Shown: in pieces, positions 1 through 8,090 of the stretch
How positions within the stretch are numbered: position 1 is the first letter of the stretch
Layout: every line of letters begins with the position of its first letter
Source of the DNA: an uncultured Clostridia bacterium
GTDB taxonomy: Bacteria > Bacillota > Clostridia > Oscillospirales > Oscillospiraceae
DNA length: 64,000 bases
Assembly: GCA_947649615.1 (NCBI GenBank)
Contig: CANSSG010000002.1
Span: 1 to 64,000, forward strand
Direction of reading: 5' to 3'
Position numbers and translations under genes: made by a program
Notes under the pieces: generated by a model
Database searches by the model: none
The model's input: only the letters and a program-made list of their open reading frames with translations
What the model was told of the DNA's origin: nothing

Positions 1-844
1 TCAGGTGGAACTTGTAATCGCCCAGCTTGACCATGGGCCAGCAGACGATCTGGTTCTCGTCCACAAAATTGTTCTTGTTCTTGTATCCGGCCAGCTGGGA
101 ATATTCGGTGACGCCCTCCGCGCTGGAATCCGCATCAATCAGGCACTTGCCGCGGAACAGGCCCATGATGCCCGCCGACTTGGTTGCCATAATCGCCGCC
201 ACGACAGTGTTGTGGGACCAGCTGGGTGCGCAAAATGTATCGGGAATCTTCCCAACGGCAGTCATGCAGTCGTCTACATGGCCGATGCCCTCCACGATGT
301 CCGCCAGGATGACCTCGTCCGGCTTGACCGCAGTATAGGAAATGGAGAGGTTCCCGGCTTCGTAAGCCGGGCTGGTTTCCAGCAGTTCCACCATACAGGA
401 ATCCGTTTTGTCGCTGTAGTAAACGCTATAATCCTCGTCCAGAGTGAGGTTTTCGCCGCCGCTGGATACCTGGATCGTGTTGCTGATTGCCGCCAGGGGC
501 AGGCTGACCATATGGTTGTCCGTATCGTAGTCCTGTGCGGCCACTTCTTCCTGCATAGCCGCCGGATCCATGACGTTGCAGAAAATCACCGGCTGGCAGC
601 CGAACAGCTGGAAATGGGAATAGATAAACTCACACAGGGGGTAGGTCTCCCAATCATAGGAAAAACCCAGCTTTGCAACCGCTTCATCCCAGCTGGTGCA
701 GAGAATAGGCGTGTTGACCTTACCGGGCTTGGACGCCGTATGAATGGGGGCCACCCCTGTTACATAGGGAAGCCCGGAATCCGCTACAACGGGGATACTG
801 ACCGCTGTGGCTTGTTCCAGGACATGGATGCCAAGATTCGCCAT
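1..844 (-). CDS. Phage tail sheath protein (partial, C-terminus outside window)
   Basis: The reading frame starts at ATG 842-844, with GGAGGG seven bases upstream, and stays open to the window edge, giving 281 codons without a stop. The N-terminus (MANLGIHVLEQATAVSIPVV, then VTGVAP) matches the opening of P2/Mu-type contractile tail sheath proteins, and the later stretch with GIMGLFRGKCLIDAD and VDENQIVCWP fits the same family. The sheath surrounds the tail tube and contracts to drive DNA injection, so the phage is a myovirus. It is the last structural gene visible; tube, tape measure and baseplate genes should lie to the left, outside the window. The family call is from recognition of sequence pattern only. 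Confidence 0.85.
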   Translation of the reverse strand, partial: MANLGIHVLEQATAVSIPVVADSGLPYVTGVAPIHTASKPGKVNTPILCTSWDEAVAKLGFSYDWETYPLCEFIYSHFQLFGCQPVIFCNVMDPAAMQEEVAAQDYDTDNHMVSLPLAAISNTIQVSSGGENLTLDEDYSVYYSDKTDSCMVELLETSPAYEAGNLSISYTAVKPDEVILADIVEGIGHVDDCMTAVGKIPDTFCAPSWSHNTVVAAIMATKSAGIMGLFRGKCLIDADSSAEGVTEYSQLAGYKNKNNFVDENQIVCWPMVKLGDYKFHL

Positions 845-858
845 GGGTTATGCCCTCC

Positions 859-1263
859 TTACTTGTTCTTGTTTTTCTTTGCGTAGTCCGCCTTCACCTG
901 CTCAACCAGCTTCACATAGTTGGCGTGGAGCGCATTGCCGGTGGTCTTGACCTTCAGCCGCGCCGCCGGCAGGGAATCGCCGGGGATAATCAGTGTCTTG
1001 ATCAGCGGGTATTTTGTGATGCCCTCATGCGCCGCCGCCAGCGCATTTTCCCGGCCGCCGCGATAGATCGTATTGCTCCGGATCAAGCCGGCGATGTTCG
1101 GACCGATGTAAATATAAAAGCCGGAGGGCGGCCCTCCAGCTTTTGCCTTATTCTTCGGAGCCGGTGTGCTGTCCGTAGAAGTCGTGGACGGCTCCGTGGA
1201 GGAGCTGGCCGCAGCCGGCTCCTGGACCGGATTGTCTAATGTTGCTGTATCCTTCTTTGCCAT
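859..1263 (-). CDS. Phage structural-module protein of unknown function
   Basis: This 134-residue protein starts at ATG 1261-1263 behind GAAAGGAAGG; an upstream in-frame start would run into the preceding gene without its own ribosome site. Residues 1-45 are low-complexity (Ala/Ser/Thr/Pro/Lys), and the rest is a small folded part with GGPPSGFYIYIGPNIAGLI followed by a basic C-terminus (YAKKNKNK). It lies immediately before the sheath gene, where Firmicutes contractile phages often encode a short neck or tail-associated protein. I do not recognise a named family. It overlaps the upstream gene by 116 bases if that gene runs to its full length. Confidence 0.7.
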   Translation of the reverse strand: MAKKDTATLDNPVQEPAAASSSTEPSTTSTDSTPAPKNKAKAGGPPSGFYIYIGPNIAGLIRSNTIYRGGRENALAAAHEGITKYPLIKTLIIPGDSLPAARLKVKTTGNALHANYVKLVEQVKADYAKKNKNK

Positions 1264-1747
1264 AGAGTACCTTCCTTTCGATAATGGGGAGGTCCCACAC
1301 GGAGACCATTTCCCCTGCGTAATATGGGGCGGTATCCTCCTGATAGACAAGCCCTTCCAGCCCAGCTTTCAGATTCAGCCGGAATTGCTTTCCTATCACC
1401 ACTTGTTCCAGCAGCGCGATTCTGAGCCGTTCCATAAGGTTCAGAAGGACAAGACCGCCCTCCTGTTCATCCTTGTGGTACACACAAAAAATCGTCCGCA
1501 CTACAGCTGTTGCTTCCGGACTCTGGCCGGGCAGCTGGATATCCTTGTTCGTAATGATCTGGTGCAGAATATACGGAGCTTTTTTGGTTGCCGCTCTGCC
1601 GTCCGGGATACGCATACGATAGACTGCGGCAGCGCGGTCTGCCGGAGATTCCTTATCTTCCTTTTGCTGCGTCACGGGCAAAAGGAGATCATGCGTTGCA
1701 GCCTGACTAAATTCTTTCAGCTGCTCCAATAAAATTACTTTTGTCAT
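1148..1747 (-). CDS. Phage neck/tail-terminator-like protein
   Basis: The 199-residue product begins MTKVILLEQLKEF and contains MERLRIALLEQVVIGKQF and APYYAGEMVSVWDLPIIERK, a pattern seen in phage proteins encoded between the lambda Z-like gene and the tail sheath in contractile Firmicutes phages. The order completion protein, this gene, small gene, sheath suggests a tail terminator or neck role. Its last 38 or so codons overlap the next gene (start 1263) in another frame. The C-terminal tail there (GPGAGCGQLLHGAVHDF) looks less protein-like than the body, so the overlap may reflect loss of an older stop codon. Confidence 0.65.
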   Translation of the reverse strand: MTKVILLEQLKEFSQAATHDLLLPVTQQKEDKESPADRAAAVYRMRIPDGRAATKKAPYILHQIITNKDIQLPGQSPEATAVVRTIFCVYHKDEQEGGLVLLNLMERLRIALLEQVVIGKQFRLNLKAGLEGLVYQEDTAPYYAGEMVSVWDLPIIERKVLYGKEGYSNIRQSGPGAGCGQLLHGAVHDFYGQHTGSEE

Positions 1748-1749
1748 GC

Positions 1750-2403
1750 TCAGTTCCCCCAGCCGTTGAGTAGCCGCAGGATTTCATGGTCGATGCGCTT
1801 TTCATAGGTTTCCACCATCTTGTCCTCGATCTCGTCCGTGACTTCCTCGTTGGAGTGCATCATCTGGGGGGTGGCCGGGCCGTAGAGTTCTTCCACAGGG
1901 AATCGCTTCACGCCCACGCGCTCATAGACGCCCCGGTGTCCGCCCATTTGCGCGGTAAAGGCTCGGTCCAGCGTTACTGCTGTCCCGGACCTTTTGACCT
2001 GGGTAACCACTTGACCCTTGTTGTTGACCCGTGTGTTGAACTTCATCAAAGGAATCACATTCCCTCGGAAGCCAAACACCACCGACAGGCCGCCGCCAGA
2101 CTCCCGGACAAAGTGATTGATGTTCCGGGTCTGTGCCAGAAACTCACTCTGGCTAATAGCATACTCTCTCGTGGCTGGGCGCTTCGCAGCAGTCTTGCCA
2201 GCGTCAGCAGCACGGGTGAGCGCACTCCCCACTGCCTTATAGACCCCGCCGCTGATACCGGCCAGCAGCTTTGTCACCCTGTCAAGGCTTTCTTCTGCGA
2301 CATCTACTGCTATCCCAACGGGCATACTGGTTAGGCCATGCTGACTGCTGCGACAAATCTCCAGGTCCTTGGGATCGATATGGGAGACATTGCTGAAGCT
2401 CAT
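1750..2403 (-). CDS. Minor tail protein Z-like (tail completion)
   Basis: This 217-residue protein resembles the lambda gpZ family (prophage minor tail protein Z, PF06763): a long helical N-terminal half with VYKAVGSALTRAADAGKTAA, then REYAISQSEF, and a C-terminal part with GVYERVGVKRFPVEELYGP. In lambda, Z completes the tail so that it can join the head. ATG at 2401-2403 overlaps the TGA of the upstream gene (ATGA), which indicates translational coupling. A second possible start is Met27. Length and neighbours (FII-like gene before, terminator-like gene after) agree with the lambda order FII-Z. Confidence 0.8.
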   Translation of the reverse strand: MSFSNVSHIDPKDLEICRSSQHGLTSMPVGIAVDVAEESLDRVTKLLAGISGGVYKAVGSALTRAADAGKTAAKRPATREYAISQSEFLAQTRNINHFVRESGGGLSVVFGFRGNVIPLMKFNTRVNNKGQVVTQVKRSGTAVTLDRAFTAQMGGHRGVYERVGVKRFPVEELYGPATPQMMHSNEEVTDEIEDKMVETYEKRIDHEILRLLNGWGN

Positions 2404-2768
2404 TCGTCAATCGCCTCCAATTCCACCCGCAGCATACCCAGCTCACAGGTAGAGGACGCGACATAGAACTCCCGGAAGAATCCCCCGCCGCCTTCCTCGT
2501 CGTTGATACGGATACGCTGACCCTTCTCTGGCTGCTTGCCGCCCAGATCATCTATGGAGCAATGCAGCACAGAGGATACCATGTAAAGGCCCTGGATATG
2601 GTCTGTTGCAACCAACTGCCGCCGATCCTTCTCTTTCATTCCGGAGAGAACAATAGGAATGTCTTCGTAGCGTTCACCGTCATATTCCACGGTGCGCTTC
2701 TCCGCGAACTCGTCCACATTCAAAAACACGTTGTGGATGTCGTCGGCCAGCATGTCCTTGAAGCTCAT
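2400..2768 (-). CDS. Head-tail joining protein, lambda FII-like
   Basis: A 122-residue protein in the FII position, between the capsid genes and the Z-like gene. It begins MSFKDMLADDIHNVFLN, followed by FAEKRTVEYDGERYEDIPIVL and ends in a beta-rich part, the typical layout of the phage head-tail attachment family that includes lambda FII (PF05354). It would form the interface to which the finished tail binds. Its ATG overlaps the stop of the upstream gene (ATGA at 2765-2768) and its own stop overlaps the next start, so three genes are coupled. Confidence 0.72.
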   Translation of the reverse strand: MSFKDMLADDIHNVFLNVDEFAEKRTVEYDGERYEDIPIVLSGMKEKDRRQLVATDHIQGLYMVSSVLHCSIDDLGGKQPEKGQRIRINDEEGGGGFFREFYVASSTCELGMLRVELEAIDE

Positions 2769-3286
2769 ACCACCGGGGCCTCCGCGCCCAGCTCAGGCGG
2801 AACCTCCCCATCACCGTCCACATGGACTTCCACGGTGACCAGTAGAGCGGCGATGTCGCTCTTGTTCCTGCACTGCTTGACATCTACGCCCAAATCGGCG
2901 GCCAGCTTCTCCATCTCGGCGCGGGACAGTTCCATCAGGCTCTCGGTGGTGAAATGGCCATCGACAATATCCAGGGCGTCGGGAGTCTCAGCCTCTCCCT
3001 CATGGAGATCGGCAACGTCCTCACCCGCACCGCCGCTCTCGCCGGGTTCTTGCCCCGTAGAGGCGGGGTTGTTCTCAGGCGGGGTCGCGCCCGCGCCTTT
3101 GCTGCCCCTGCTCTCTGCGGGTGTTGCAACGCCGGTATCGTGGCCGATGATAGGCTTAGTCACATACTCCGCCACGCCCCGGGCGACAAGCCGCCTTTCC
3201 TCGGCGGCGGGCAGCGCGATAGCGCCGTCATTCTTACTCTTGTAGCCCTTCGATGTGCCGCAGGTGCCACAGGTAATGTAAATCAT
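2765..3286 (-). CDS. Phage protein with Cys-pair N-terminus and HeH/LEM-like C-terminal motif
   Basis: The 173-residue protein opens with MIYITCGTCG, a close cysteine pair, followed by a variable Gly/Pro/Glu-rich linker (residues about 50-110). Near the C-terminus, FTTESLMELSRAEMEKLAA and DLGVDVKQCRNKSDIAALL form a helix-extension-helix pattern common in phage head proteins encoded between the capsid and the head-tail joining genes. The function is not known. Its placement just after the major capsid gene suggests a minor capsid or connector role. Confidence 0.65.
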   Translation of the reverse strand: MIYITCGTCGTSKGYKSKNDGAIALPAAEERRLVARGVAEYVTKPIIGHDTGVATPAESRGSKGAGATPPENNPASTGQEPGESGGAGEDVADLHEGEAETPDALDIVDGHFTTESLMELSRAEMEKLAADLGVDVKQCRNKSDIAALLVTVEVHVDGDGEVPPELGAEAPVV

Positions 3287-3309
3287 GCCTTGCTCCTTTC
3301 TCGACGCAA

Positions 3310-4392
3310 TCAGGCAGCGTCAAAGACATTCTTCGCGGAAGTCCAGGGGCTGGTGGTCTTGGGGGCGAACAGCGGCCGGCTGGAAACGCTGGTTTCATCC
3401 ACAGGGGGCTTGATGGTGGACAGGTAGTTGGGAACGCGCATACCCGCGCGGGTGTGCCACTTGTTGTCCATCTCCTTCTGCGTCACAGCCCCGTACAGCC
3501 CCTTGCCGCAGTTGGGAGCGGTGACAAGCGCACTGCCTTCCGCCAGGAAGGGGGTGTCCTTGCCGGTCTGATCCTCAAAGGTACCGTCGTTGACGAAGAT
3601 TTCCAGCTTGCGGCCGCCGAAGTTGAAACGGCCCAGGGAAATCACATACTCGGTCAGCTCCTCCGGGTTGATAGCGCCGTAGTCCGCGCGGCGGTTGTCC
3701 ATCATGTACTGGATCCAGGGATCTTCCATCAGGAAGTTGCCAACGTCGTTGGAGACAACCAGATCGGTAGCGGGTTTGCCCCGGTGGGTCAGCATCTTGA
3801 TCATATGGATAACGTCCCAGTACCAGTTGCCGGGGGTGTGTTCGTCCTTGCCGTGGGTCCACTTGGCGGCGGGGGTGAACAGGGCGGGGTTGTTGGTTCC
3901 GTCGTAGAACTGAACCGGAATATCCTCATAGATTTCCGGGTCGTCGGTCTGGTGACGCATGACACAGCCGTTGTTCAGCATAGTCTCACAGGCCAGCCAC
4001 TCCTCCCGGCGGGTGACGCGGGCAGACAGATCGCTCAGGTCACCCATCAGCAACATACGGGCCCGCATCTCGGGGGTGGCGGTGCTGAAAAGGCTCTCAC
4101 CGAAACCGCGCTTATTCAACTGGTCGATGGTCAGGGGCTTGGAGATGGCGATGTTGCCCGGCTCCAGCTCGTAGGTGCTGAACCCGCTGCGGCCAACAGG
4201 CAGGGGGCCAACGCGGGGCAGGACAAAGGGGGCCGCCTTGTGGTTGCCCTCCTTGTAGTCGGCCAGGACCTTAGACGTGCCGAACACATCCAAGGCCAGA
4301 TCTGTGGGGAAGTAGCGCCGTTTGAACCAAGTGGGCTCAGGGGTCAGTTCCTCCAGGGCCGCCAGCATATACAGGGTGTCGTAGATATTCAT
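3310..4392 (-). CDS. Major capsid protein, lambda gpE family
   Basis: The 360-residue protein matches the phage major capsid protein E family (PF03864) in length and pattern: N-terminal MNIYDTLYMLAALEEL, then TWFKRRYFPTDLALDV, and the helical DLSARVTRREEWLACETML, with C-terminal HTRAGMRVPNYLSTIKPP. It forms the icosahedral shell. It follows directly after the decoration-protein gene, as D-E does in lambda. The start ATG 4390-4392 has GGAGGAAAG upstream. The identification is firm from order and sequence together. Confidence 0.92.
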   Translation of the reverse strand: MNIYDTLYMLAALEELTPEPTWFKRRYFPTDLALDVFGTSKVLADYKEGNHKAAPFVLPRVGPLPVGRSGFSTYELEPGNIAISKPLTIDQLNKRGFGESLFSTATPEMRARMLLMGDLSDLSARVTRREEWLACETMLNNGCVMRHQTDDPEIYEDIPVQFYDGTNNPALFTPAAKWTHGKDEHTPGNWYWDVIHMIKMLTHRGKPATDLVVSNDVGNFLMEDPWIQYMMDNRRADYGAINPEELTEYVISLGRFNFGGRKLEIFVNDGTFEDQTGKDTPFLAEGSALVTAPNCGKGLYGAVTQKEMDNKWHTRAGMRVPNYLSTIKPPVDETSVSSRPLFAPKTTSPWTSAKNVFDAA

Positions 4393-4405
4393 TCTGCTTT
4401 CCTCC

Positions 4406-4774
4406 TTAGTCCTCCATCATGTCCGTAAACACGATGTCATACTTGCGCAGGTTGTCCTTGTCGGCGGCGGTCAGGGCGTAACCCTCAGCGACAATGACCG
4501 CGTGGGGGTTGAAATTGCCGCTGCGGTAGACCACCGCCGCAACCGCCTCCGTCCCGGAAGCGTCCACGGGGTCAGCCAGGATATAGGCAGGGGAGCCGCC
4601 GGTCGCCATGACCTCACAGGTGCCGTCCTCCTTGCGAGACAGAACCGTACCGCGGGCCAACTTGCCAGCACCGGCGGCAATGTTGACGCCGGTGGTCAGC
4701 GCCCGGGGGAACAACCCTGCGATCAGATTGTCCTGGCTGCACTCGCCAACCTTGTTTACCAGATTCTCACGCAT
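4406..4774 (-). CDS. Head decoration protein, lambda gpD-like
   Basis: The 122-residue product fits the lambda head decoration protein D family (PF02924): a short N-terminal segment, then a beta-rich core with GKLARGTVLSRKEDGTCE, ILADPVDASGTEAVAAVVY and a C-terminal LRKYDIVF. Trimers of such proteins stabilise the expanded capsid. It sits between the protease/scaffold gene and the major capsid gene, as in lambda (C/Nu3-D-E). The start at 4774 is preceded by GGAGGTTCGGTAATC. Confidence 0.85.
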   Translation of the reverse strand: MRENLVNKVGECSQDNLIAGLFPRALTTGVNIAAGAGKLARGTVLSRKEDGTCEVMATGGSPAYILADPVDASGTEAVAAVVYRSGNFNPHAVIVAEGYALTAADKDNLRKYDIVFTDMMED

Positions 4775-4776
4775 GA

Positions 4777-5259
4777 TTACCGAACCTCCTTTTTCCGCGC
4801 GTTGAACGCCTGGGCATCCAGCTTCGCCTGGGTAGCCATAGCCTGGGGGGTGTCCTCCCCGCCAGCGCCGCAGGTACCGTCACTGCCCGCACCATTGGCC
4901 GCGCCCACGTCCTGGGCGCCGGAGCCCTTTGTGTCGGCAATCAGCGCCGCCAGGAACTTCCCGCCCTGCTGGGACGCTTTCTGCGCAGCAGCATAGACCA
5001 TCTCCTGGGCGGTGCAGCGGTGCTCCCCGTACTTGGCCGCGTTGATGGTTTCCGCATCGAATACACCGGCCAGGGCGTCGATGTCCTGGAGCCGCTGCCG
5101 CTCGGCCTGCGCGGGATCAACGTCCACGGAACCCTGGGCCGAGGGGGTGGGGGGAGCGGCAGGGGCGCCGGACGCGGACACGGCGGCGCGGGCCTCAGCC
5201 ATCAGCTGCTCGGCCAGAGCCGGATCCTCTTTCCGCAGCTCCTCAAGGGTTTTTGCCAT
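4777..5259 (-). CDS. Nested scaffolding protein from internal in-frame start (Nu3-like)
   Basis: Inside the protease gene and in the same frame, ATG 5257-5259 (MAKTLEELRKEDPALAEQL) follows GGAGGAAACATT, a better ribosome site than many gene starts in this phage. It would make a 160-residue protein equal to the C-terminal helical part: acidic/helical start, Ala/Pro linker, then helices with QERLQ-like charged segments. In lambda, Nu3 is made in exactly this way from within C. Whether the internal start is used is inferred from the ribosome site and the lambda parallel. Confidence 0.7.
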   Translation of the reverse strand: MAKTLEELRKEDPALAEQLMAEARAAVSASGAPAAPPTPSAQGSVDVDPAQAERQRLQDIDALAGVFDAETINAAKYGEHRCTAQEMVYAAAQKASQQGGKFLAALIADTKGSGAQDVGAANGAGSDGTCGAGGEDTPQAMATQAKLDAQAFNARKKEVR

Positions 5260-6096
5260 AATGTTTCCTCCATTCTGTCCGCCGGTCTGCGCCGGCTTTT
5301 GATTATTTGCCTCAACCGGGGCTGCCGCCTCGGGTGTGACCGTGGGAATCGTGTCCGGGGCAAACATCCCCGGGGTAAGATGGAACTGCCGGCCGCGCAC
5401 GAACAAACTGCGCCCGTCGGCGCTGGCGGCAATGTCAAGGGGAGCGGCATCCTCCAGGACTTTGTTTGCAAAGCCCTTTTCCACCGCTTCCGTCCCCGTC
5501 ATATAGGTGGTCTTTGCCATCATATTGGAAATCACCATATCGGATAGGCCACACTTGCGCTTGTAAATGGACACCTGGGCTTTGTCCCAGGCCTCATTTC
5601 TTGCCGCCAGCTCTTTCAATTCATCCGCATTGTAGCCGCCCCACAGGGAGCTCCAACACTTGTGGATCATGACGATGCTGGCGGGATTGACCAAAACCGT
5701 GTCACAGGCGCTCATGATAAGGGAGCCGCCGGACATAGCCACGCCGTCCACAATGCAGGTCAGCTCCATCCCTTGGGTGGCCAGTTCCCGGAGCCGGTTG
5801 TGGATCAGGATGGACACGCCCGCGTCGCCGCCGACACTGTTCATGCGAATCGTCAGGGTCTTGGCTCCGGCCAGAGATTTCAAGTCATCCAGGAACTCGG
5901 ACTGGACTATATAGCTCCCCTCAATAGGCTCGCCTGTCCACCAATCAACAGGCTGGCTCTCAACGATCTCCCCGTACATGATAAGCTCTGCGTTTTCGCC
6001 GTCCGCCATCTCCATGACGTAGGGCCCTCGGTTGATACTGACCACTTTGGACGCAGCTCCGCCTCGGCCAAAAGGCGTTTTGAACAGGTTAGGCAT
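4777..6096 (-). CDS. Head maturation protease (ClpP/S49-like) with C-terminal scaffold domain
   Basis: The likely start is ATG 6094-6096 (MPNLFKTPFGRG), with AAGGAGGAG eight bases upstream, giving 439 residues that overlap the portal gene by 8 bases. Residues about 35-215 form a ClpP-fold protease: IRMNSVGGDAGVSI, the nucleophile region DGVAMSGGSLIMSA and MIHKCWSS supplying a histidine. After a Pro/Ala-rich linker the C-terminal 160 residues are helical and charged, and they can also be made separately from an internal start at 5259. The layout is that of lambda C/Nu3. The protease cleaves the scaffold and the portal or capsid during prohead maturation. Confidence 0.9.
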   Translation of the reverse strand: MPNLFKTPFGRGGAASKVVSINRGPYVMEMADGENAELIMYGEIVESQPVDWWTGEPIEGSYIVQSEFLDDLKSLAGAKTLTIRMNSVGGDAGVSILIHNRLRELATQGMELTCIVDGVAMSGGSLIMSACDTVLVNPASIVMIHKCWSSLWGGYNADELKELAARNEAWDKAQVSIYKRKCGLSDMVISNMMAKTTYMTGTEAVEKGFANKVLEDAAPLDIAASADGRSLFVRGRQFHLTPGMFAPDTIPTVTPEAAAPVEANNQKPAQTGGQNGGNIMAKTLEELRKEDPALAEQLMAEARAAVSASGAPAAPPTPSAQGSVDVDPAQAERQRLQDIDALAGVFDAETINAAKYGEHRCTAQEMVYAAAQKASQQGGKFLAALIADTKGSGAQDVGAANGAGSDGTCGAGGEDTPQAMATQAKLDAQAFNARKKEVR

Positions 6097-7723
6097 TGTT
6101 CCCATCTCCTCCTTCGTCATCGTCTTTTTCGTTAGGGTCAACCTCCATGCGGACGCCCCCGCCGCCAGCCGCAGTCAACAGGGCGTTTTCAGCTTTAAGC
6201 TGATTTACATTTTCCTCCCAGTCGCCGCCGCCTGTCTCACGGGTGACCTGCTCATGGGTTTTGAGGGCGTGCTGGATTTGCAGCACCGCCGCCTTTGCCT
6301 CTTTCAGAGGGTCAAGGCTGCCTTGGACGGGGCCGATCCACCGCGCTCCACACCATGCGGCCCGAATAAGGGGGTCGGCAAAGAAGCCCGGCGCATTGAC
6401 GCGCCCCAGGGCCACAGCTTCAGCCAGCCAGACCTCATAGGTGGGCTGGCAGAAATCGTCCACGAACCACTTCCGGCGCATACGAAAATCCTCCCATGCG
6501 TCCAGCAGCGCGGCCCGCGCGGACGAATAGGAGGAATTGTATTCTTTGATCAGCACGTCATAGGGAATCCCCAAGCCCGCGCCAATCAGTTTGCAGAACG
6601 TCTTGACAAAGGTATCAAAGCCCGCCGTGGGAATATTGGGGGAGCCGAATTTGATGTCCTCCCCTTCCTCTAAGTGGGCCACGGTACCCGGCCCCATCTC
6701 GTACTCGTTTCTGTCATCGGAGATGTTGTCCTCGCCGGGGTTTGCCCCCGGGACGCCCACGATGCCGCCCGCTCCCACCTCATTGAGCGGAACCTGATTC
6801 GGGTCGGTCTTAGTGACGATCCAGGCCGTAAAGAAACTTTGAACGAGTGCCGCCATCAGTTCGGATTCGGTGTAGCGGCGCAGCTGCAGCAGCGGCTCGA
6901 TGACCTGGGCCAGATAGGTGACGCCTCGGTACTGGTCGCACCGCTCGCTATTCATGATGTGGAGGATGTTGGGGAGCCCCGTCCGGGGGCCGTAGGCCTC
7001 CACTCGCGTCCACTCAATGGGATCCCAAGTGTGCTGCCAGGGATAGTTGTTGCTGACGTGGTAGGCCATGACCATGCCGTTTTTGTCCACCTCAACACCA
7101 TCATAGATTTTGTTGCCGTTTTTCTCGTTCTCTCCATCGGTGATACCATGCCATCCTCGGCCACCACCCATGCGGTAGGGAGTGCTCACCCGGTCTGCCT
7201 CCACCAGATGGACGCGCAACGAGTACGGCCTGACGGGGGTGGACGGGTATCGTTTGAACACCGCGAACACGTCCCCTGACATCAGCCACGACACAAGCGC
7301 CAGCTGTTGGAGCGCGTCGAAGTTGTTGATACCGATTGCGTCACAATTCTGCTTGCGGTCAGCCCACAGGCGGAACTCCGCCTCCGTTCGCTTTTGCCAC
7401 TCCTTGGCGGCCTCCGGGGAGAGGCTCAGCACATCCCGGTTGATGGAGCTTTTCAGTGTCAGGCCCACACCGACAACCTTTGTGCGGTTGGTATTCACGG
7501 CGGACGTGGCCAACGGCGTAGACATATAGAGCATACGGCCCCGCTGCCGCAGGGTGGCATTGTTCCAGTTGATGTCCTCATTAGGGCTCCCGCTCCGGGC
7601 CTTGAATCCCTTCATGGCCCGCCGGGTCACGCTGGCCCCGGCCTCGCTGTACCCCATTGCTTTGGGTCGTGCGCTGTCTGGTAGCAGTAGGCCGGATTTG
7701 GTTTTGTAGTAGATAGCGTCCAC
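6089..7723 (-). CDS. Portal protein, lambda gpB family
   Basis: The 544-residue protein belongs to the lambda-type portal family (PF05136): N-terminal LLPDSARPKAMGYSEAG, then NTNRTKVVGVGLTLKSSI, SGDVFAVFKRYP, HLVEADRVSTPYR and C-terminal WEDFRMRRKWFVDDFCQP. The portal ring is the DNA entry and exit channel and docks the terminase. The first possible codon is GTG 7721-7723, directly behind GGAG, an unusually tight spacing; an in-frame stop lies just upstream, so the real start may be a little inside. A strong hairpin separates it from the preceding gene. Confidence 0.9.
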   Translation of the reverse strand: MDAIYYKTKSGLLLPDSARPKAMGYSEAGASVTRRAMKGFKARSGSPNEDINWNNATLRQRGRMLYMSTPLATSAVNTNRTKVVGVGLTLKSSINRDVLSLSPEAAKEWQKRTEAEFRLWADRKQNCDAIGINNFDALQQLALVSWLMSGDVFAVFKRYPSTPVRPYSLRVHLVEADRVSTPYRMGGGRGWHGITDGENEKNGNKIYDGVEVDKNGMVMAYHVSNNYPWQHTWDPIEWTRVEAYGPRTGLPNILHIMNSERCDQYRGVTYLAQVIEPLLQLRRYTESELMAALVQSFFTAWIVTKTDPNQVPLNEVGAGGIVGVPGANPGEDNISDDRNEYEMGPGTVAHLEEGEDIKFGSPNIPTAGFDTFVKTFCKLIGAGLGIPYDVLIKEYNSSYSSARAALLDAWEDFRMRRKWFVDDFCQPTYEVWLAEAVALGRVNAPGFFADPLIRAAWCGARWIGPVQGSLDPLKEAKAAVLQIQHALKTHEQVTRETGGGDWEENVNQLKAENALLTAAGGGGVRMEVDPNEKDDDEGGDGNNA

Positions 7724-7744
7724 CTCCTATGCTGCAATAAAAAT

Positions 7745-7793
7745 GGGTAGCCCAGCTGGCGAAAGGAGCTAACAACCCCCAGCCGGGCTGCCC
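7745..7793 (-). terminator. Hairpin with T-tract between W-position gene and portal
   Basis: Arms 7745-7759 and 7779-7793 form a 15-bp stem (one G-U pair and one mismatch). On the minus strand the hairpin is followed by CATTTTTATT. It looks like an intrinsic, probably leaky terminator within the late operon, which could lower structural-gene transcription relative to terminase or act as an RNA processing or stability element. Confidence 0.55.
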
Positions 7794-7823
7794 ATGGTAA
7801 AGCCCTTTCGGGCGATTACCCAA

Positions 7824-8081
7824 TCACCAATCCCTCGGGAGCACACCAAAAGCCCGGCGGGGGCGCTGGCCATTCAAAAGATTTTCCAGCTCGTCCACCT
7901 TGGCCTCCGCTTCCTCGATTTGCTTCTGGAGCGCAGGGAGATCAAAACGGGTCAGCTGGCGGTCGTCGATCATGTATGATTTGATGCCGCCATCTACCAA
8001 CGCGAGATATGCGGTGCGCAGCTTTTTAAGTGCCGTCTGCCAGAAGTCCAGACGGGCCCGCAGCTCAACCTTATCGGCCAT
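7824..8081 (-). CDS. Small head-joining-position protein (DUF6148-like, gpW position)
   Basis: This 85-residue, mostly helical protein has the pattern RLDFWQTALKKLRTAYLAL, GGIKSYMIDDRQLTRFDL and a closing coiled segment LQKQIEEAEAKVDELENLL. Such proteins are regularly encoded between terminase and portal in lambda-like Firmicutes phages, the place taken by gpW in lambda. The segment SYxIDDRxLTRxDL is the conserved core of the family. By position it could bind the portal to stabilise the filled head, but this is inference. Confidence 0.75.
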   Translation of the reverse strand: MADKVELRARLDFWQTALKKLRTAYLALVDGGIKSYMIDDRQLTRFDLPALQKQIEEAEAKVDELENLLNGQRPRRAFGVLPRDW

Positions 8082-8090
8082 ATTCTCACC

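Noticed and set aside
3454-4428. Long plus-strand open frame over the capsid gene
   Set aside because: The minus strand encodes a clear major capsid protein; the antisense product has no recognisable pattern or ribosome site.
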